A stretch of 15,819 nt of DNA from Brevundimonas sp. UBA5936. Its GTDB lineage: Bacteria > Pseudomonadota > Alphaproteobacteria > Caulobacterales > Caulobacteraceae. Positions 1-6,989 of this stretch are shown here, one piece after another; position 1 is the stretch's first letter; the number at the start of each line of letters is the position of its first letter. Location: assembly GCA_002430835.1 (NCBI GenBank), contig DJDA01000054.1, positions 1 to 15,819 of the forward strand. The letters are read 5' to 3'. Position numbers and translations under genes: made by a program. The notes under the pieces were generated by a model, which was not told the origin of the DNA, made no database searches, and was given only the letters and a program-made list of their open reading frames with translations.

Positions 1-219
1 AGCCTGGGCGGCGGCCGCCTCGGTGATCTCGATGCGGCGCGGCGCGGCGCCGTCCAGACGGGTCGCCCAGTCGATCACGGCTTCGCCGCCGCGCGCCTGC
101 ACGTCGTCGAAAATCTCGCGCACCACACCGGTGACAAAGCCCTCGGTGCGGCGCTGCGGGCGGGCCAGCGCCGCCTTGCGCCCGGCGGCGTCGAGTTGGT
201 TCCAGTCGATACGCTTCAT
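1..219 (-). CDS. hisD: Histidinol dehydrogenase, N-terminal part (cut by window edge)
   Basis: Only the first 73 codons are present; the rest lies beyond the left edge. The product begins MKRIDWNQLDAAGRKAALAR and continues with a segment containing VVREIFDDVQARGGEAV, which matches the N-terminal domain of HisD (compare the IDWN and V-ARG-EAL pattern of the E. coli enzyme). HisD performs the last two steps of histidine synthesis, NAD-dependent oxidation of L-histidinol to L-histidine through histidinal, in the cytoplasm, using zinc. The zinc and catalytic residues lie in the missing part. The start ATG shares one base with the hisG stop (TGATG), so translation is probably coupled to hisG. The hisG-hisD order, common in alphaproteobacteria, supports the call. 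Confidence 0.88.
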   Translation of the reverse strand, partial: MKRIDWNQLDAAGRKAALARPQRRTEGFVTGVVREIFDDVQARGGEAVIDWATRLDGAAPRRIEITEAAAAQA

Positions 220-1100
220 CACATCATCTTCTCGATGGGCAGGACCAGGATGGCCGAAGCCCCTTCCGCCTTCAGTTTCTCCAGCGTCTCCCAGAAGACC
301 GCCTCCTGGCAGACGGCGTGGACGGCCACGGCGTCGTCGCGGCCCGACAGGGGCATGACGGTCGGTGAGCCTGCGCCGGGCAGAAGAGCCGTGATCCGGT
401 CCAGCGCCGCGCGCGGCGCATTCAGCATCACGTATTTGGCCCCTTGCGAGGACACCACGCCCGCCATTCGCTCGACGATGGAGTCCAGCAGGTGCTGCAG
501 CCCGGCCTCCGGCGGCGTCGGAGCCTTGATCAGCACGGCCTGACTGTTCAGCACCGTCTCGCGCGCGCTCAGGCCGTTGGCCTCCAGCGTCGCCCCGGTC
601 GAGACCAGATCGCAGATGGCGGCGGCCAGCTTCAGCCGCGGGGCCACTTCGACCGCGCCGCGCATGGTGACGATGTCGGCGTCCACCCCTGCCTCATCCA
701 GAAAGCGGCGCAGGATCTTGGGGTATGAGGTCGCGATCCGCAGCCCCTGCAACGACGGCGGTCCGGCATAGTCCAGCCCCGGCGGCGTCGCGATCTTCAG
801 CGTGCAGCGGCCAAAGCCCAGCGGCATGACGACCTCGGCGTTCGGCCCGCCGTTCTTCACTTCCTCCAGCACATTCTCGCCGACGATGCCCAGATCGCAG
901 ACCCCGTCCGCCACGAAGGTCGGGATGTCGTCGTCGCGCACCCGCAGCAGGTCGATCGGATAGTTCTCGATCCGATACAGCAGGTCGTTGTTGCCCTTGA
1001 TCACGCGCAGGCCCGCATCGCGGACCAGATCGAGGCTGCGTTCGGCCAGGCGGCCGGATTTCTGGACGGCGATGCGCAGCCGCCCCTGAACCGTACTCAT
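219..1100 (-). CDS. hisG: ATP phosphoribosyltransferase, long (HisG_L) form
   Basis: A 293-residue protein, the length of the long-form HisG that carries a C-terminal ACT/PII-like regulatory domain; the short HisZ-dependent form is about 210 residues. HisG catalyses the first committed step of histidine synthesis, joining ATP and PRPP to give phosphoribosyl-ATP, and the long form is normally feedback-inhibited by histidine. The N-terminus reads RLRIAVQKSGRLAERSLDL, the typical HisG opening. Around residues 70-75 DLGIVGENV is the conserved D-GI-G-D/E-loop, and the segment near 160-175 (AICDLVSTGATLEANGL) is the PRPP-binding D-V-TG-TL-NGL motif. The last ~80 residues would form the regulatory domain. 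It lies 9 bp after the yerC-like gene and overlaps hisD by one base, indicating one operon. Confidence 0.95.
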   Translation of the reverse strand: MSTVQGRLRIAVQKSGRLAERSLDLVRDAGLRVIKGNNDLLYRIENYPIDLLRVRDDDIPTFVADGVCDLGIVGENVLEEVKNGGPNAEVVMPLGFGRCTLKIATPPGLDYAGPPSLQGLRIATSYPKILRRFLDEAGVDADIVTMRGAVEVAPRLKLAAAICDLVSTGATLEANGLSARETVLNSQAVLIKAPTPPEAGLQHLLDSIVERMAGVVSSQGAKYVMLNAPRAALDRITALLPGAGSPTVMPLSGRDDAVAVHAVCQEAVFWETLEKLKAEGASAILVLPIEKMM

Positions 1101-1109
1101 GATCTCAAC

Positions 1110-1394
1110 TCAGGCTTTCAGTCTGTCTAGCACCAGCCGATAGCCCTGGTGCGGCATGTCCTTCAGGGAGCGCGCGACGCGCACGACAGTGGTCGGGCTG
1201 GCCGGGGCCTCGGCGGCGATCTCGCGATAGGTCTTGTCCCCGGCGTCCAGCATCCGCGCCACCTGCCACCGCTCGGCCATGGCGCGTAGCTCGGCCGGGG
1301 TGCACAGATCGGCCAGAAACGCGTCTGCCTCCTCCCGCGTTTTCAGCGAGAGCAGGGCGTCCAGCAATGCAGTCCTGGCGGCGTTGGTGCTCAT
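1110..1394 (-). CDS. TrpR-superfamily DNA-binding regulator, YerC/YecD family
   Basis: A 94-residue protein of the Trp-repressor superfamily (YerC/YecD branch). Residues 31-80 hold the TrpR-like helix-turn-helix: TPAELRAMAERWQVARMLDAG, then TYREIAAEAPAS, then the likely recognition helix PTTVVRVARSLK. YerC-type genes are often found beside hisG. A role in repressing histidine genes has been proposed for the family, but the effector cannot be read from sequence. It is the first gene of the operon, 9 bp before hisG. The chosen ATG at 1394 has GGAAC about 8 nt upstream; a second in-frame ATG at 1406 would add MEHA but falls inside the operator-like palindrome at 1400-1425, very near the predicted transcription start, so it is less likely. 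Family call strong; control of the his operon is inference. Confidence 0.9.
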   Translation of the reverse strand: MSTNAARTALLDALLSLKTREEADAFLADLCTPAELRAMAERWQVARMLDAGDKTYREIAAEAPASPTTVVRVARSLKDMPHQGYRLVLDRLKA

Positions 1395-1399
1395 GGCGT

Positions 1400-1425
1400 G
1401 TTCCATTATGCTGTAACAATGGAAC
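1400..1425. promoter_or_regulatory. Perfect 8-bp inverted repeat, candidate operator for the TrpR-like regulator
   Basis: GTTCCATT (1400-1407) and AATGGAAC (1418-1425) are exact reverse complements separated by 10 bp, giving an 18-bp centre-to-centre spacing. The palindrome covers the -35/-10 spacer and the -10 of the predicted promoter of the gene encoding a TrpR-like DNA-binding protein. This is the classic place for an autoregulatory operator. It also lies about 90 bp upstream of the divergent ferredoxin reductase gene, which it could affect too. Confidence 0.55.
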
Positions 1426-1431
1426 GGTCAA
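1405..1431 (-). promoter_or_regulatory. Putative promoter of the yerC-hisG-hisD operon
   Basis: On the minus strand TTGACC (1431-1426) resembles a -35 and CATAAT (1410-1405) a -10, separated by 15 bp (16 if ATAATG is taken). Transcription would start near 1398, leaving an extremely short leader before the ATG at 1394. Spacing is slightly short, so this is plausible rather than certain. Confidence 0.5.
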
Positions 1432-1510
1432 CCGGTTTTCCCGCCTATCGGCCCAACGATGGCGCCAAACGCGGTGGCGCTTCGCTTCCGGCGTCTCTAT
1501 CTGCGCTGTC

Positions 1511-2725
1511 ATGAGCAAGGTAGTGATCATCGGCGCGGGACACGCGGGGGGCTCGGCGGCGGCGCTGCTGAGGCAGTATGGGCATGAGGGCGAGATCGTC
1601 CTGGCGGGGCAGGAGAGTGCGCCGCCCTATCAGCGGCCGCCCCTGTCGAAAGCCTGGCTGAAAGGCGAGGCGGGTCTGGAAGACCTGCTGCTGCGCCCCG
1701 AGAGTTTCTACGCCGAGCAGGACATCGCGCTTCGCACCGGCGTCACGGCGAGCGCCATCGACGCGGCGGCCAGGACCGTGACCTTCGCCGACGGAACGGT
1801 CGAGACCTACGACGTGCTGATCCTGGCCACCGGTTCGACGGCCCGAAAGCTGGCCATCCCCGGCGTGGACCGGCCCGATCTGCTGGAGCTGCGCACCCTC
1901 GACGACGCCGAGCGGCTGAAGGCCGTGCTGGCCCCGGGCAAGCGGTTGGCGGTGGTCGGCGGCGGCTATGTGGGGCTGGAGGCGGCGGCCTCGGCCCGCG
2001 TCCTGGGCGCCAAGGCGGTGGTGATCGAGCGCATGGACCGGGTGCTGGCCCGCGTGGCGTCGCAGCCCCTGTCGGCCTTCTTCACCGACTTGCACCGGAA
2101 ACATGGCGTCGAGATCCTGACCGGCGCCGAGGTCGCGGGGTTCGAGGATGCAGGCGTGCGCCTGGCGGACGGGACATTGATCGCGGCGGACGCGGTGCTG
2201 GTCGGCGTCGGCGCCTTCGCCTGCGAGGCTCTGGCGCGCACGGCCGGATTGACGTGCGAAAACGGCGTGGTGGTCGATGAGACGGCCCGCACCAGCGATC
2301 CGAACATCTACGCCATCGGCGATGTGACGCGGCGGCCGATCCCGGTCCACGGCGGCGTCATGCATCGGCTGGAGAGCGTGCCCAACGCGCTTGAACAGGC
2401 CAAGCAGGCGGCCAGCGCGATCGTCGGCCGCGCGGCCCCGGCGCCGGAAGTCCCCTGGTTCTGGTCTGACCAGTATGACGTCAAGCTGCAGATCGCGGGC
2501 GTGCCCTTCGACGCCGACCGCCAACTGGTGCGCGGCGATCCGGCCGGCGGCGCCTTCTCCGTCTTCCACCTCAGCGGCGACAGGATCGTGGCGGTGGAGG
2601 CGGTCAACGCCCCGGCCGACTTCATGGGCGGCCGTCTGCTGATCGGGAAGGGAGCGGCGGTGGACGACGCCCTGCTGGCCGATCCGACGGTATCGATCAA
2701 GGCGGTCGCCAAGCCCCAGGTGTGA
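1511..2725 (+). CDS. FAD-dependent NAD(P)H:ferredoxin (rubredoxin) reductase
   Basis: A 404-residue flavoprotein of the ferredoxin-reductase class that serves Rieske oxygenases and P450s (putidaredoxin reductase/BphA4-like). It passes electrons from NAD(P)H through FAD to a small iron-sulfur protein. Visible motifs in order: FAD-binding Rossmann loop VVIIGAGHAGG at 4-14; family signature PPYQRPPLSKAWL at 38-50; LILATGS at 103-109; NAD(P)-binding loop LAVVGGGYVGLEAA at 146-159; FAD-contacting NIYAIGDV at 265-272; and the C-terminal reductase domain beginning near PWFWSDQYDVKLQIAG (315-330). An upstream start at 1367 would add 48 residues overlapping the opposite-strand regulator and lies ahead of the Rossmann strand, so ATG 1511 (MSKVVIIGAG) is chosen. 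No ferredoxin or oxygenase gene is adjacent, so its partner is unknown. Confidence 0.9.
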   Translation: MSKVVIIGAGHAGGSAAALLRQYGHEGEIVLAGQESAPPYQRPPLSKAWLKGEAGLEDLLLRPESFYAEQDIALRTGVTASAIDAAARTVTFADGTVETYDVLILATGSTARKLAIPGVDRPDLLELRTLDDAERLKAVLAPGKRLAVVGGGYVGLEAAASARVLGAKAVVIERMDRVLARVASQPLSAFFTDLHRKHGVEILTGAEVAGFEDAGVRLADGTLIAADAVLVGVGAFACEALARTAGLTCENGVVVDETARTSDPNIYAIGDVTRRPIPVHGGVMHRLESVPNALEQAKQAASAIVGRAAPAPEVPWFWSDQYDVKLQIAGVPFDADRQLVRGDPAGGAFSVFHLSGDRIVAVEAVNAPADFMGGRLLIGKGAAVDDALLADPTVSIKAVAKPQV

Positions 2726-2751
2726 CCTGCGTGTGACACCTGTTCCGCAAG

Positions 2752-2766
2752 TGCGATTTAGTCGCA
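2752..2766. promoter_or_regulatory. Fur-type box candidate upstream of the TonB receptor
   Basis: TGCGATTTAGTCGCA is a perfect 5-5-5 palindrome (TGCGA, 5-bp centre, TCGCA) 70 bp before the receptor ATG. It has the same architecture as the box at 8210-8224 before the PepSY operon and resembles TGCAAAT-ATTTGCA-like sites of alphaproteobacterial Fur-family regulators. A further GTCGCA half-site lies 17 bp downstream at 2778-2783. Assignment to Fur is inference from context. Confidence 0.5.
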
Positions 2767-2806
2767 GGAGTCAGATTGTCGCACCCTGAAATGGTGCTAA
2801 TGCGAG

Positions 2807-2827
2807 CCGGTCTCATTCATTGACCGG
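2807..2827. promoter_or_regulatory. Inverted repeat just before the receptor start codon
   Basis: CCGGTC (2807-2812) and GACCGG (2822-2827) are exact reverse complements around the 9-base loop TCATTCATT, ending 9 bases before the ATG at 2837. Another inverted repeat, GCACC/GGTGC, lies at 2781-2797 and overlaps a -10-like GCTAAT (2796-2801). Either could be protein-binding sites or leader hairpins; the sequence does not decide. Confidence 0.35.
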
Positions 2828-2836
2828 TTCCTCCCC

Positions 2837-5098
2837 ATGTCCGACACTCGCTCCGCCGCCCTTAAGGCGCTCCTGTTCGCGTCCAGCGCCGCCGGGATGC
2901 TGTGCGCCGCGCCCGCGATCGCGGCGGCTGACGAGGCCGCGCCCGCCGATGGGGTGATCAGTCAGGACGCCACCAACCTGGGCACGGTGGATGTGCACGG
3001 CCATCGCGTGAAACGCGAGCCGAAAGACCCACAGTTCGTCACGCCTCTGGTCGATACGCCGCGCACCGTGACGGTGATCCCGCAGCAGATCATCGAACAG
3101 ACCGCGGCCACCTCCTTGCAGGACATCCTGCGCACCTCGCCGGGCATCACCTTCGGCGCGGGCGAAGGCGGGCAGCCCCTGGCCGACCGGCCCTTCATCC
3201 GCGGTCAGGCCTCGGGCAACAACATCTTCGTCGACGGCATCCGCGACACCGGCGGCCAGCAGCGCGAGGTCTTCAACCTGGAGCAGGTCGAGGTCATCAA
3301 GGGCGCCGATTCCGTCTATTCGGGTCGCGGTTCGGGCGGCGGCAGCATCAATCTGGGCTCCAAGTCGCCGCGTCTGACCAACTTCGTCCATGGCTCGGCC
3401 GGCGTCGGCACGGACGACTATCTGCGCGGCACGGTGGACGCCAACTGGCAGGTCGGTCCGACCGCCGCCATGCGTCTGAACGTCATGGCCTCGCAGGGCG
3501 ACGTGCCGGGCCGCAACGGAGCCGATTTCGACAAGTGGGGTGTCGGGGCTGCGGTCGCCGTGGGTCTGGGTACGCCGACGACGCTGACGGCCAGCTACTA
3601 CCATCTCGACAGCAATCAGATGCCCGACTACGGCGTCCCGCTCTACACCAAGCTGGGCGGGGCGAACGCGCCGCGTCCGGACGCCTCGGGCATCCTGGAC
3701 GTGCCCTATGACAGCTTCTACGGCCTGAAGGCGCGCGACTATCTGAACAATACGGTCGACAGCCTGACGCTGGAGATCGAGCACCGCTTCAGCGACACCC
3801 TGGCCCTGCGCAACGTCACCCGCTACTCGCAGACGCTGAACGACTATGTCGTCACCAACCCCGGCGACGGGGGCGCGGCTCAGCAGATCAACGGCGTCTG
3901 GTGGATGAAGCGGGGCCTGAAGTCGCGCTGGAACCCGGCCGAGACCCTGGCCAACGTCACCGACCTGCACGGCTCCTTCCTGACCGGCGCGATCAAGCAC
4001 GACTTCGACGTCGGCCTGGAGCTGTCGCGCGAGAAGAACCGCAACGCCTCCTATACGGTCACGACCCTGACCGGCACGGCCTGCCCGGCTCCGTTGACGG
4101 GCTTGGACTGCACCCAGGTCTATGCGCCGAACCCGAACGACCCGTGGACGGGCACGATCACGCGCGGTCTGGTCAGCACGACCGACACGGATTCCGTGGG
4201 GGTCTACGCCTTCGACGCCATTCACCTCAGCGACAAGCTGATCGTGAACCTGGGCCTGCGCTGGGACGATTATTCGGTCGACGCGGTCAACGCCTCGGGC
4301 ACGGTTTCGGCGCCGGTCTACAAGCCGGTCAGCAGCGGCTGGGACTTCGTCAACTATCAGGTCGGCCTGGTTTACAAGCCGACGGCAAACAGCAGCATCT
4401 ACGCTTCCTATTCCACGGCCTCGACGCCGCCGACCATTTCAGCCGGGGATCAGAACGGCGGCACGGGGACGGGATCGGGCGATCTGGCCAATGTCGTGCT
4501 GGACCCGGAAGAGACCGAAAACTTCGAGATCGGCGCCAAGGCCAATCTGTTCGGCGACCGCCTGGCGCTCAGCGGCGCCCTGTTCCACCTGACGCGCAAG
4601 AACGCGGCCATCCTGATCTCCGGCTCCGACTATGAGCAGGTCGGCGAAGCCAAGGTCCAGGGTCTGGAACTGGGCGTGTCGGGCAACGTCACCGACAAGT
4701 GGCAGGTCTTCGGCGGCTACACCTGGATGGATTCCGAACTGGTCAACGGCGCGGTCAACAAGGGCGCGCAACTGGCCAATACGCCCGAGCACAGCGCCAG
4801 CCTGTTCACCACCTATCGCGTCCTGCCGAAGCTGAGCCTGGGCGGCGGCGTCTATTACGTCTCCAAGTCCTGGGGCGGGAACCAGGGCGGGGCCGGCGGC
4901 GGCGCCAACCGCGTCTATGCGCCGGAATACACCCGCGTCGACCTGTTCGCCTCCTACGACATCAGCGACCGCGCCTCGGTGCAGCTGAACGTCCAGAACG
5001 CCGGGGATGAGGAGTACATCATCCGCACCAACGGCGTGCACCACGCCGATGTGGCCCCGGCGCGCCAGGCCATCCTGACGCTGAACGTCCGCTACTAA
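2837..5098 (+). CDS. TonB-dependent catecholate siderophore receptor, Fiu-like
   Basis: A 753-residue outer-membrane receptor, close to the ~760 residues of Fiu. Residues 1-30 form a Sec signal peptide (charged start, hydrophobic ALLFASSAAGMLCAAP, cleavage near AIA-A). A TonB-box-like stretch (LGTVDVHGHRV) follows at 48-58. The plug domain spans about 70-180 and contains Fiu-family signatures: TPRTVTVIPQQIIE, GITFGAGEGGQPLADRPFIR (103-122), NIFVDGIRDTGGQQREVFNLE (split by family variation) and VEVIKGADSVYSGRGSGGGSINL. The rest is the beta-barrel, with two cysteines in a probable external loop and the C-terminal aromatic strand TLNVRY. It imports ferric catecholate-type siderophores using TonB-ExbBD energy. 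piuC follows, as in fiu-ybiX of enterobacteria. There is no Shine-Dalgarno sequence before the ATG, but the signal peptide fixes this start. The exact ligand is unknown. Confidence 0.92.
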   Translation: MSDTRSAALKALLFASSAAGMLCAAPAIAAADEAAPADGVISQDATNLGTVDVHGHRVKREPKDPQFVTPLVDTPRTVTVIPQQIIEQTAATSLQDILRTSPGITFGAGEGGQPLADRPFIRGQASGNNIFVDGIRDTGGQQREVFNLEQVEVIKGADSVYSGRGSGGGSINLGSKSPRLTNFVHGSAGVGTDDYLRGTVDANWQVGPTAAMRLNVMASQGDVPGRNGADFDKWGVGAAVAVGLGTPTTLTASYYHLDSNQMPDYGVPLYTKLGGANAPRPDASGILDVPYDSFYGLKARDYLNNTVDSLTLEIEHRFSDTLALRNVTRYSQTLNDYVVTNPGDGGAAQQINGVWWMKRGLKSRWNPAETLANVTDLHGSFLTGAIKHDFDVGLELSREKNRNASYTVTTLTGTACPAPLTGLDCTQVYAPNPNDPWTGTITRGLVSTTDTDSVGVYAFDAIHLSDKLIVNLGLRWDDYSVDAVNASGTVSAPVYKPVSSGWDFVNYQVGLVYKPTANSSIYASYSTASTPPTISAGDQNGGTGTGSGDLANVVLDPEETENFEIGAKANLFGDRLALSGALFHLTRKNAAILISGSDYEQVGEAKVQGLELGVSGNVTDKWQVFGGYTWMDSELVNGAVNKGAQLANTPEHSASLFTTYRVLPKLSLGGGVYYVSKSWGGNQGGAGGGANRVYAPEYTRVDLFASYDISDRASVQLNVQNAGDEEYIIRTNGVHHADVAPARQAILTLNVRY

Positions 5099-5122
5099 GA
5101 GGCCGCGTTTCGCGTCATCATG

Positions 5123-5156
5123 TCGGCCCCGTCGTTCGTTCGAGCGGCGGGGCCGA
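5123..5156 (+). other. Strong hairpin between receptor gene and piuC
   Basis: TCGGCCCCGTCG (5123-5134) pairs with CGGCGGGGCCGA (5145-5156) in 12 consecutive pairs including one G-U, around a 10-base loop. No U-run follows, so it is not a standard intrinsic terminator. It could act as an RNA-stability or attenuation element that lowers piuC expression relative to the receptor. Confidence 0.5.
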
Positions 5157-5181
5157 TGCGTTTCCAGACGGTGAGAGAGCC

Positions 5182-5859
5182 ATGCTGCTGCACATCCCCG
5201 AAGTCTTCACCAAGGCCGAGGTGCAGGCCCTGCGCCAGACGCTGGACGCCGGGCCGTGGGCCGACGGCAACATGACCTCGGGCCATCAGTCGGCGACGGC
5301 CAAGAAGAACCTGCAACTGCCCGAGGACAGCGCCCAGGCGCGCGAGGTATCGGCCCTGGTCGTCCAGGCCCTGAACGCCAATCCGATGTTCGTCTCGGCC
5401 GCCTTGCCGCACACGATCTTTCCGCCCCTGTTCAACCGTTATGAGGGCGGCGGCGAGTTCGGCACGCACGTCGACAACGCCATCCGCCAACGCGACGGCC
5501 ATCGCATTCGCAGCGATCTGTCGGCCACCCTCTTCCTGTCCGAACCCGAGGACTATGACGGCGGCGAGCTGATCATCGAGGAGATGTACGGCGCCCAGTC
5601 GGTCAAGCTGCCAGCGGGCGATCTGGTCCTCTATCCGTCCAAGAGCCTGCACCGGGTGACGCCGGTCACGCGCGGGGCGCGCGTCTCCAGCTTCATGTGG
5701 CTGCAGAGCCTGATCCGCGACGACGCCGATCGCGAGAACCTGTTCCGCCTCGACGTGGCGATCCAGCGCGTCAATCTGGACAAGGGGCCGAAGGATGCGG
5801 CGGTGATCGAGCTGACCGGCGTCTATCACAACCTGCTGCGGCGCTGGTCCGAGGTCTGA
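5182..5859 (+). CDS. piuC: Fe2+/2-oxoglutarate-dependent dioxygenase, PiuC/YbiX family
   Basis: A 225-residue protein, the same length as E. coli YbiX. The family belongs to the prolyl-4-hydroxylase-like 2-oxoglutarate dioxygenases (PKHD-type hydroxylase) and is linked to iron uptake, though its substrate is not well established. The double-stranded beta-helix metal triad is visible: H96 and D98 in FGTHVDNAI, and H157 in SLHRVTPV. R167 (TRGAR) is the likely 2-oxoglutarate-binding arginine. Other family landmarks are NRYEGGGEFG, SDLSATLFLSEPEDYDGGEL and LVLYPSKSLH. The gene lies 83 bp after the siderophore receptor and is probably cotranscribed, the conserved fiu-ybiX/piuA-piuC arrangement. 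It ends 7 bp before the convergent apbE stop. The weak purine-rich GAGAGAG before the ATG serves as ribosome-binding site. Confidence 0.92.
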   Translation: MLLHIPEVFTKAEVQALRQTLDAGPWADGNMTSGHQSATAKKNLQLPEDSAQAREVSALVVQALNANPMFVSAALPHTIFPPLFNRYEGGGEFGTHVDNAIRQRDGHRIRSDLSATLFLSEPEDYDGGELIIEEMYGAQSVKLPAGDLVLYPSKSLHRVTPVTRGARVSSFMWLQSLIRDDADRENLFRLDVAIQRVNLDKGPKDAAVIELTGVYHNLLRRWSEV

Positions 5860-5866
5860 CGCTTCC

Positions 5867-6934
5867 TCAGGCGTCGTCCAGCATGGCGGCGAAGGCGGGG
5901 GTCATGCGCTCGACCAGGCCGTCGGGCGTGCGTTGCGTGAAATGAGCGGCCAGGCCCAGGGCATCGGCCAGTTCGGGCCCCTCGATCGGGCCCAGCACGG
6001 TCAACGCCGTGGCCAGGGCGTCGGCGCGCATGGCCGAGGCGTCGAAGACCGTGACCTGGGCCAGGCCGTTGTCGACCGGCCGCCCCGTCGCGCCGTCCAG
6101 GGTGTGCGAATAGAGCCGCCCCTCATGGGTGAAGGCGCGGCGCCCGTCGCCCGAAGTCGCCATGGCCAGGTCGAGCAAAGCCGCCACCGTGCGCGGCGCG
6201 GGCGATCCGGCGACGGCCTCGATCTCGACCCACCAGGGTTGGGCGTCGGGCTTGACGCCGCGCCCCTTCAGTTCGCCGCCGATCTCGACCAGGTGCGAGG
6301 TCGCGCCCAGGGCGCTCAGCCGGTCCGAGACGCGATCGACCGCATGGCCCTTGGCGATGCCCGAGAAGTCCAGCTTCATGTCCCCGATCTGGATCGCCGC
6401 CTGGGCTTCGCGGTGCAGCCGCAGTTTCTGCCAGCCCGAGACGGCGCGCGCCGCCTCGACCTCTTCGTCGGACGGCAGGGGCAGCAGGACCGAGCGCGGC
6501 CCCGGCGGGCCGAAGCCCCACAGGTCGACCAGGGCGCCCAGGCTGGGATCGACCGCGCCGTTGACGTCGTCGGCCAGATCCAGCGCCTGGGTCAGCAGGG
6601 CCCAGAAGTCGTCCGACAGAGCCCAGGTTCCGGCCGGGGCGGCGTTGAAGCGGCTGATTTCGCTGTCGGCCTCCCACGGGCTGAAGACGGCGACGATGCG
6701 GGCCAGTTCTTCCTCGATCGCCGTCGCGAAGTCGCCCTGGGCGGCGCCCGGCGGCGGAACCAGCCGCACCGACCAGGTCGTGCCCATGGTCTCGCCCGAC
6801 AGGGACCAGATCAGGTCGCTGGGCGGCCGTTCGGGCGCGCCGGTCATGGGCGGGATCAGAACGCGGTCGTCGCGTCGGCTGTCGTCCGGCCCTCCGATCA
6901 GGATCGGCGAGGGGGCGGAGGCGGATCGTTTCAT
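5867..6934 (-). CDS. apbE: FAD:protein FMN transferase (ApbE family)
   Basis: A 355-residue ApbE-family enzyme, which transfers FMN from FAD to a threonine or serine of target flavoproteins, using magnesium. Motifs seen: GETMGTTWSVRL (48-59), SPWEADSEISRFN (85-97), GAVDPSLGALVDLWGFGP (126-143), MKLDFSGIAKGHAVDRV (186-202), HLVEIGGELKGRG (214-226), HTLDGATGRPVDNG (277-290) and the metal-site segment SAMRADALATAL (300-311). It is the last gene of the PepSY-DUF2271-apbE unit, 55 bp after DUF2271. Oddly, no signal peptide or lipobox is visible: the first ~40 residues are polar and proline-rich, whereas many ApbE proteins are exported. A downstream ATG (residue 30) does not restore a signal either. 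No clear flavinylation motif (D-x-x-[ST]-G-A-[ST]) was seen in the two neighbouring proteins. Confidence 0.93.
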   Translation of the reverse strand: MKRSASAPSPILIGGPDDSRRDDRVLIPPMTGAPERPPSDLIWSLSGETMGTTWSVRLVPPPGAAQGDFATAIEEELARIVAVFSPWEADSEISRFNAAPAGTWALSDDFWALLTQALDLADDVNGAVDPSLGALVDLWGFGPPGPRSVLLPLPSDEEVEAARAVSGWQKLRLHREAQAAIQIGDMKLDFSGIAKGHAVDRVSDRLSALGATSHLVEIGGELKGRGVKPDAQPWWVEIEAVAGSPAPRTVAALLDLAMATSGDGRRAFTHEGRLYSHTLDGATGRPVDNGLAQVTVFDASAMRADALATALTVLGPIEGPELADALGLAAHFTQRTPDGLVERMTPAFAAMLDDA

Positions 6935-6989
6935 GGGCGGCGCAACGGTCTGGCTGAAAGAGACGAAGGCCCCTTATGACCGGGATCGT

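Noticed and set aside
1395..1406. Upstream ATG for the TrpR-like gene (adds MEHA)
   Set aside because: It lies inside the palindrome and within the predicted promoter; not excluded, but the ATG at 1394 is preferred.
1367..1510. N-terminal extension of the ferredoxin reductase from 1367
   Set aside because: It overlaps the opposite regulator gene and its promoter, and the Rossmann strand begins right after the ATG at 1511.
5123..5156. Intrinsic terminator between receptor gene and piuC
   Set aside because: The stem is strong but no run of T residues follows on the plus strand, so it was listed as a hairpin only.
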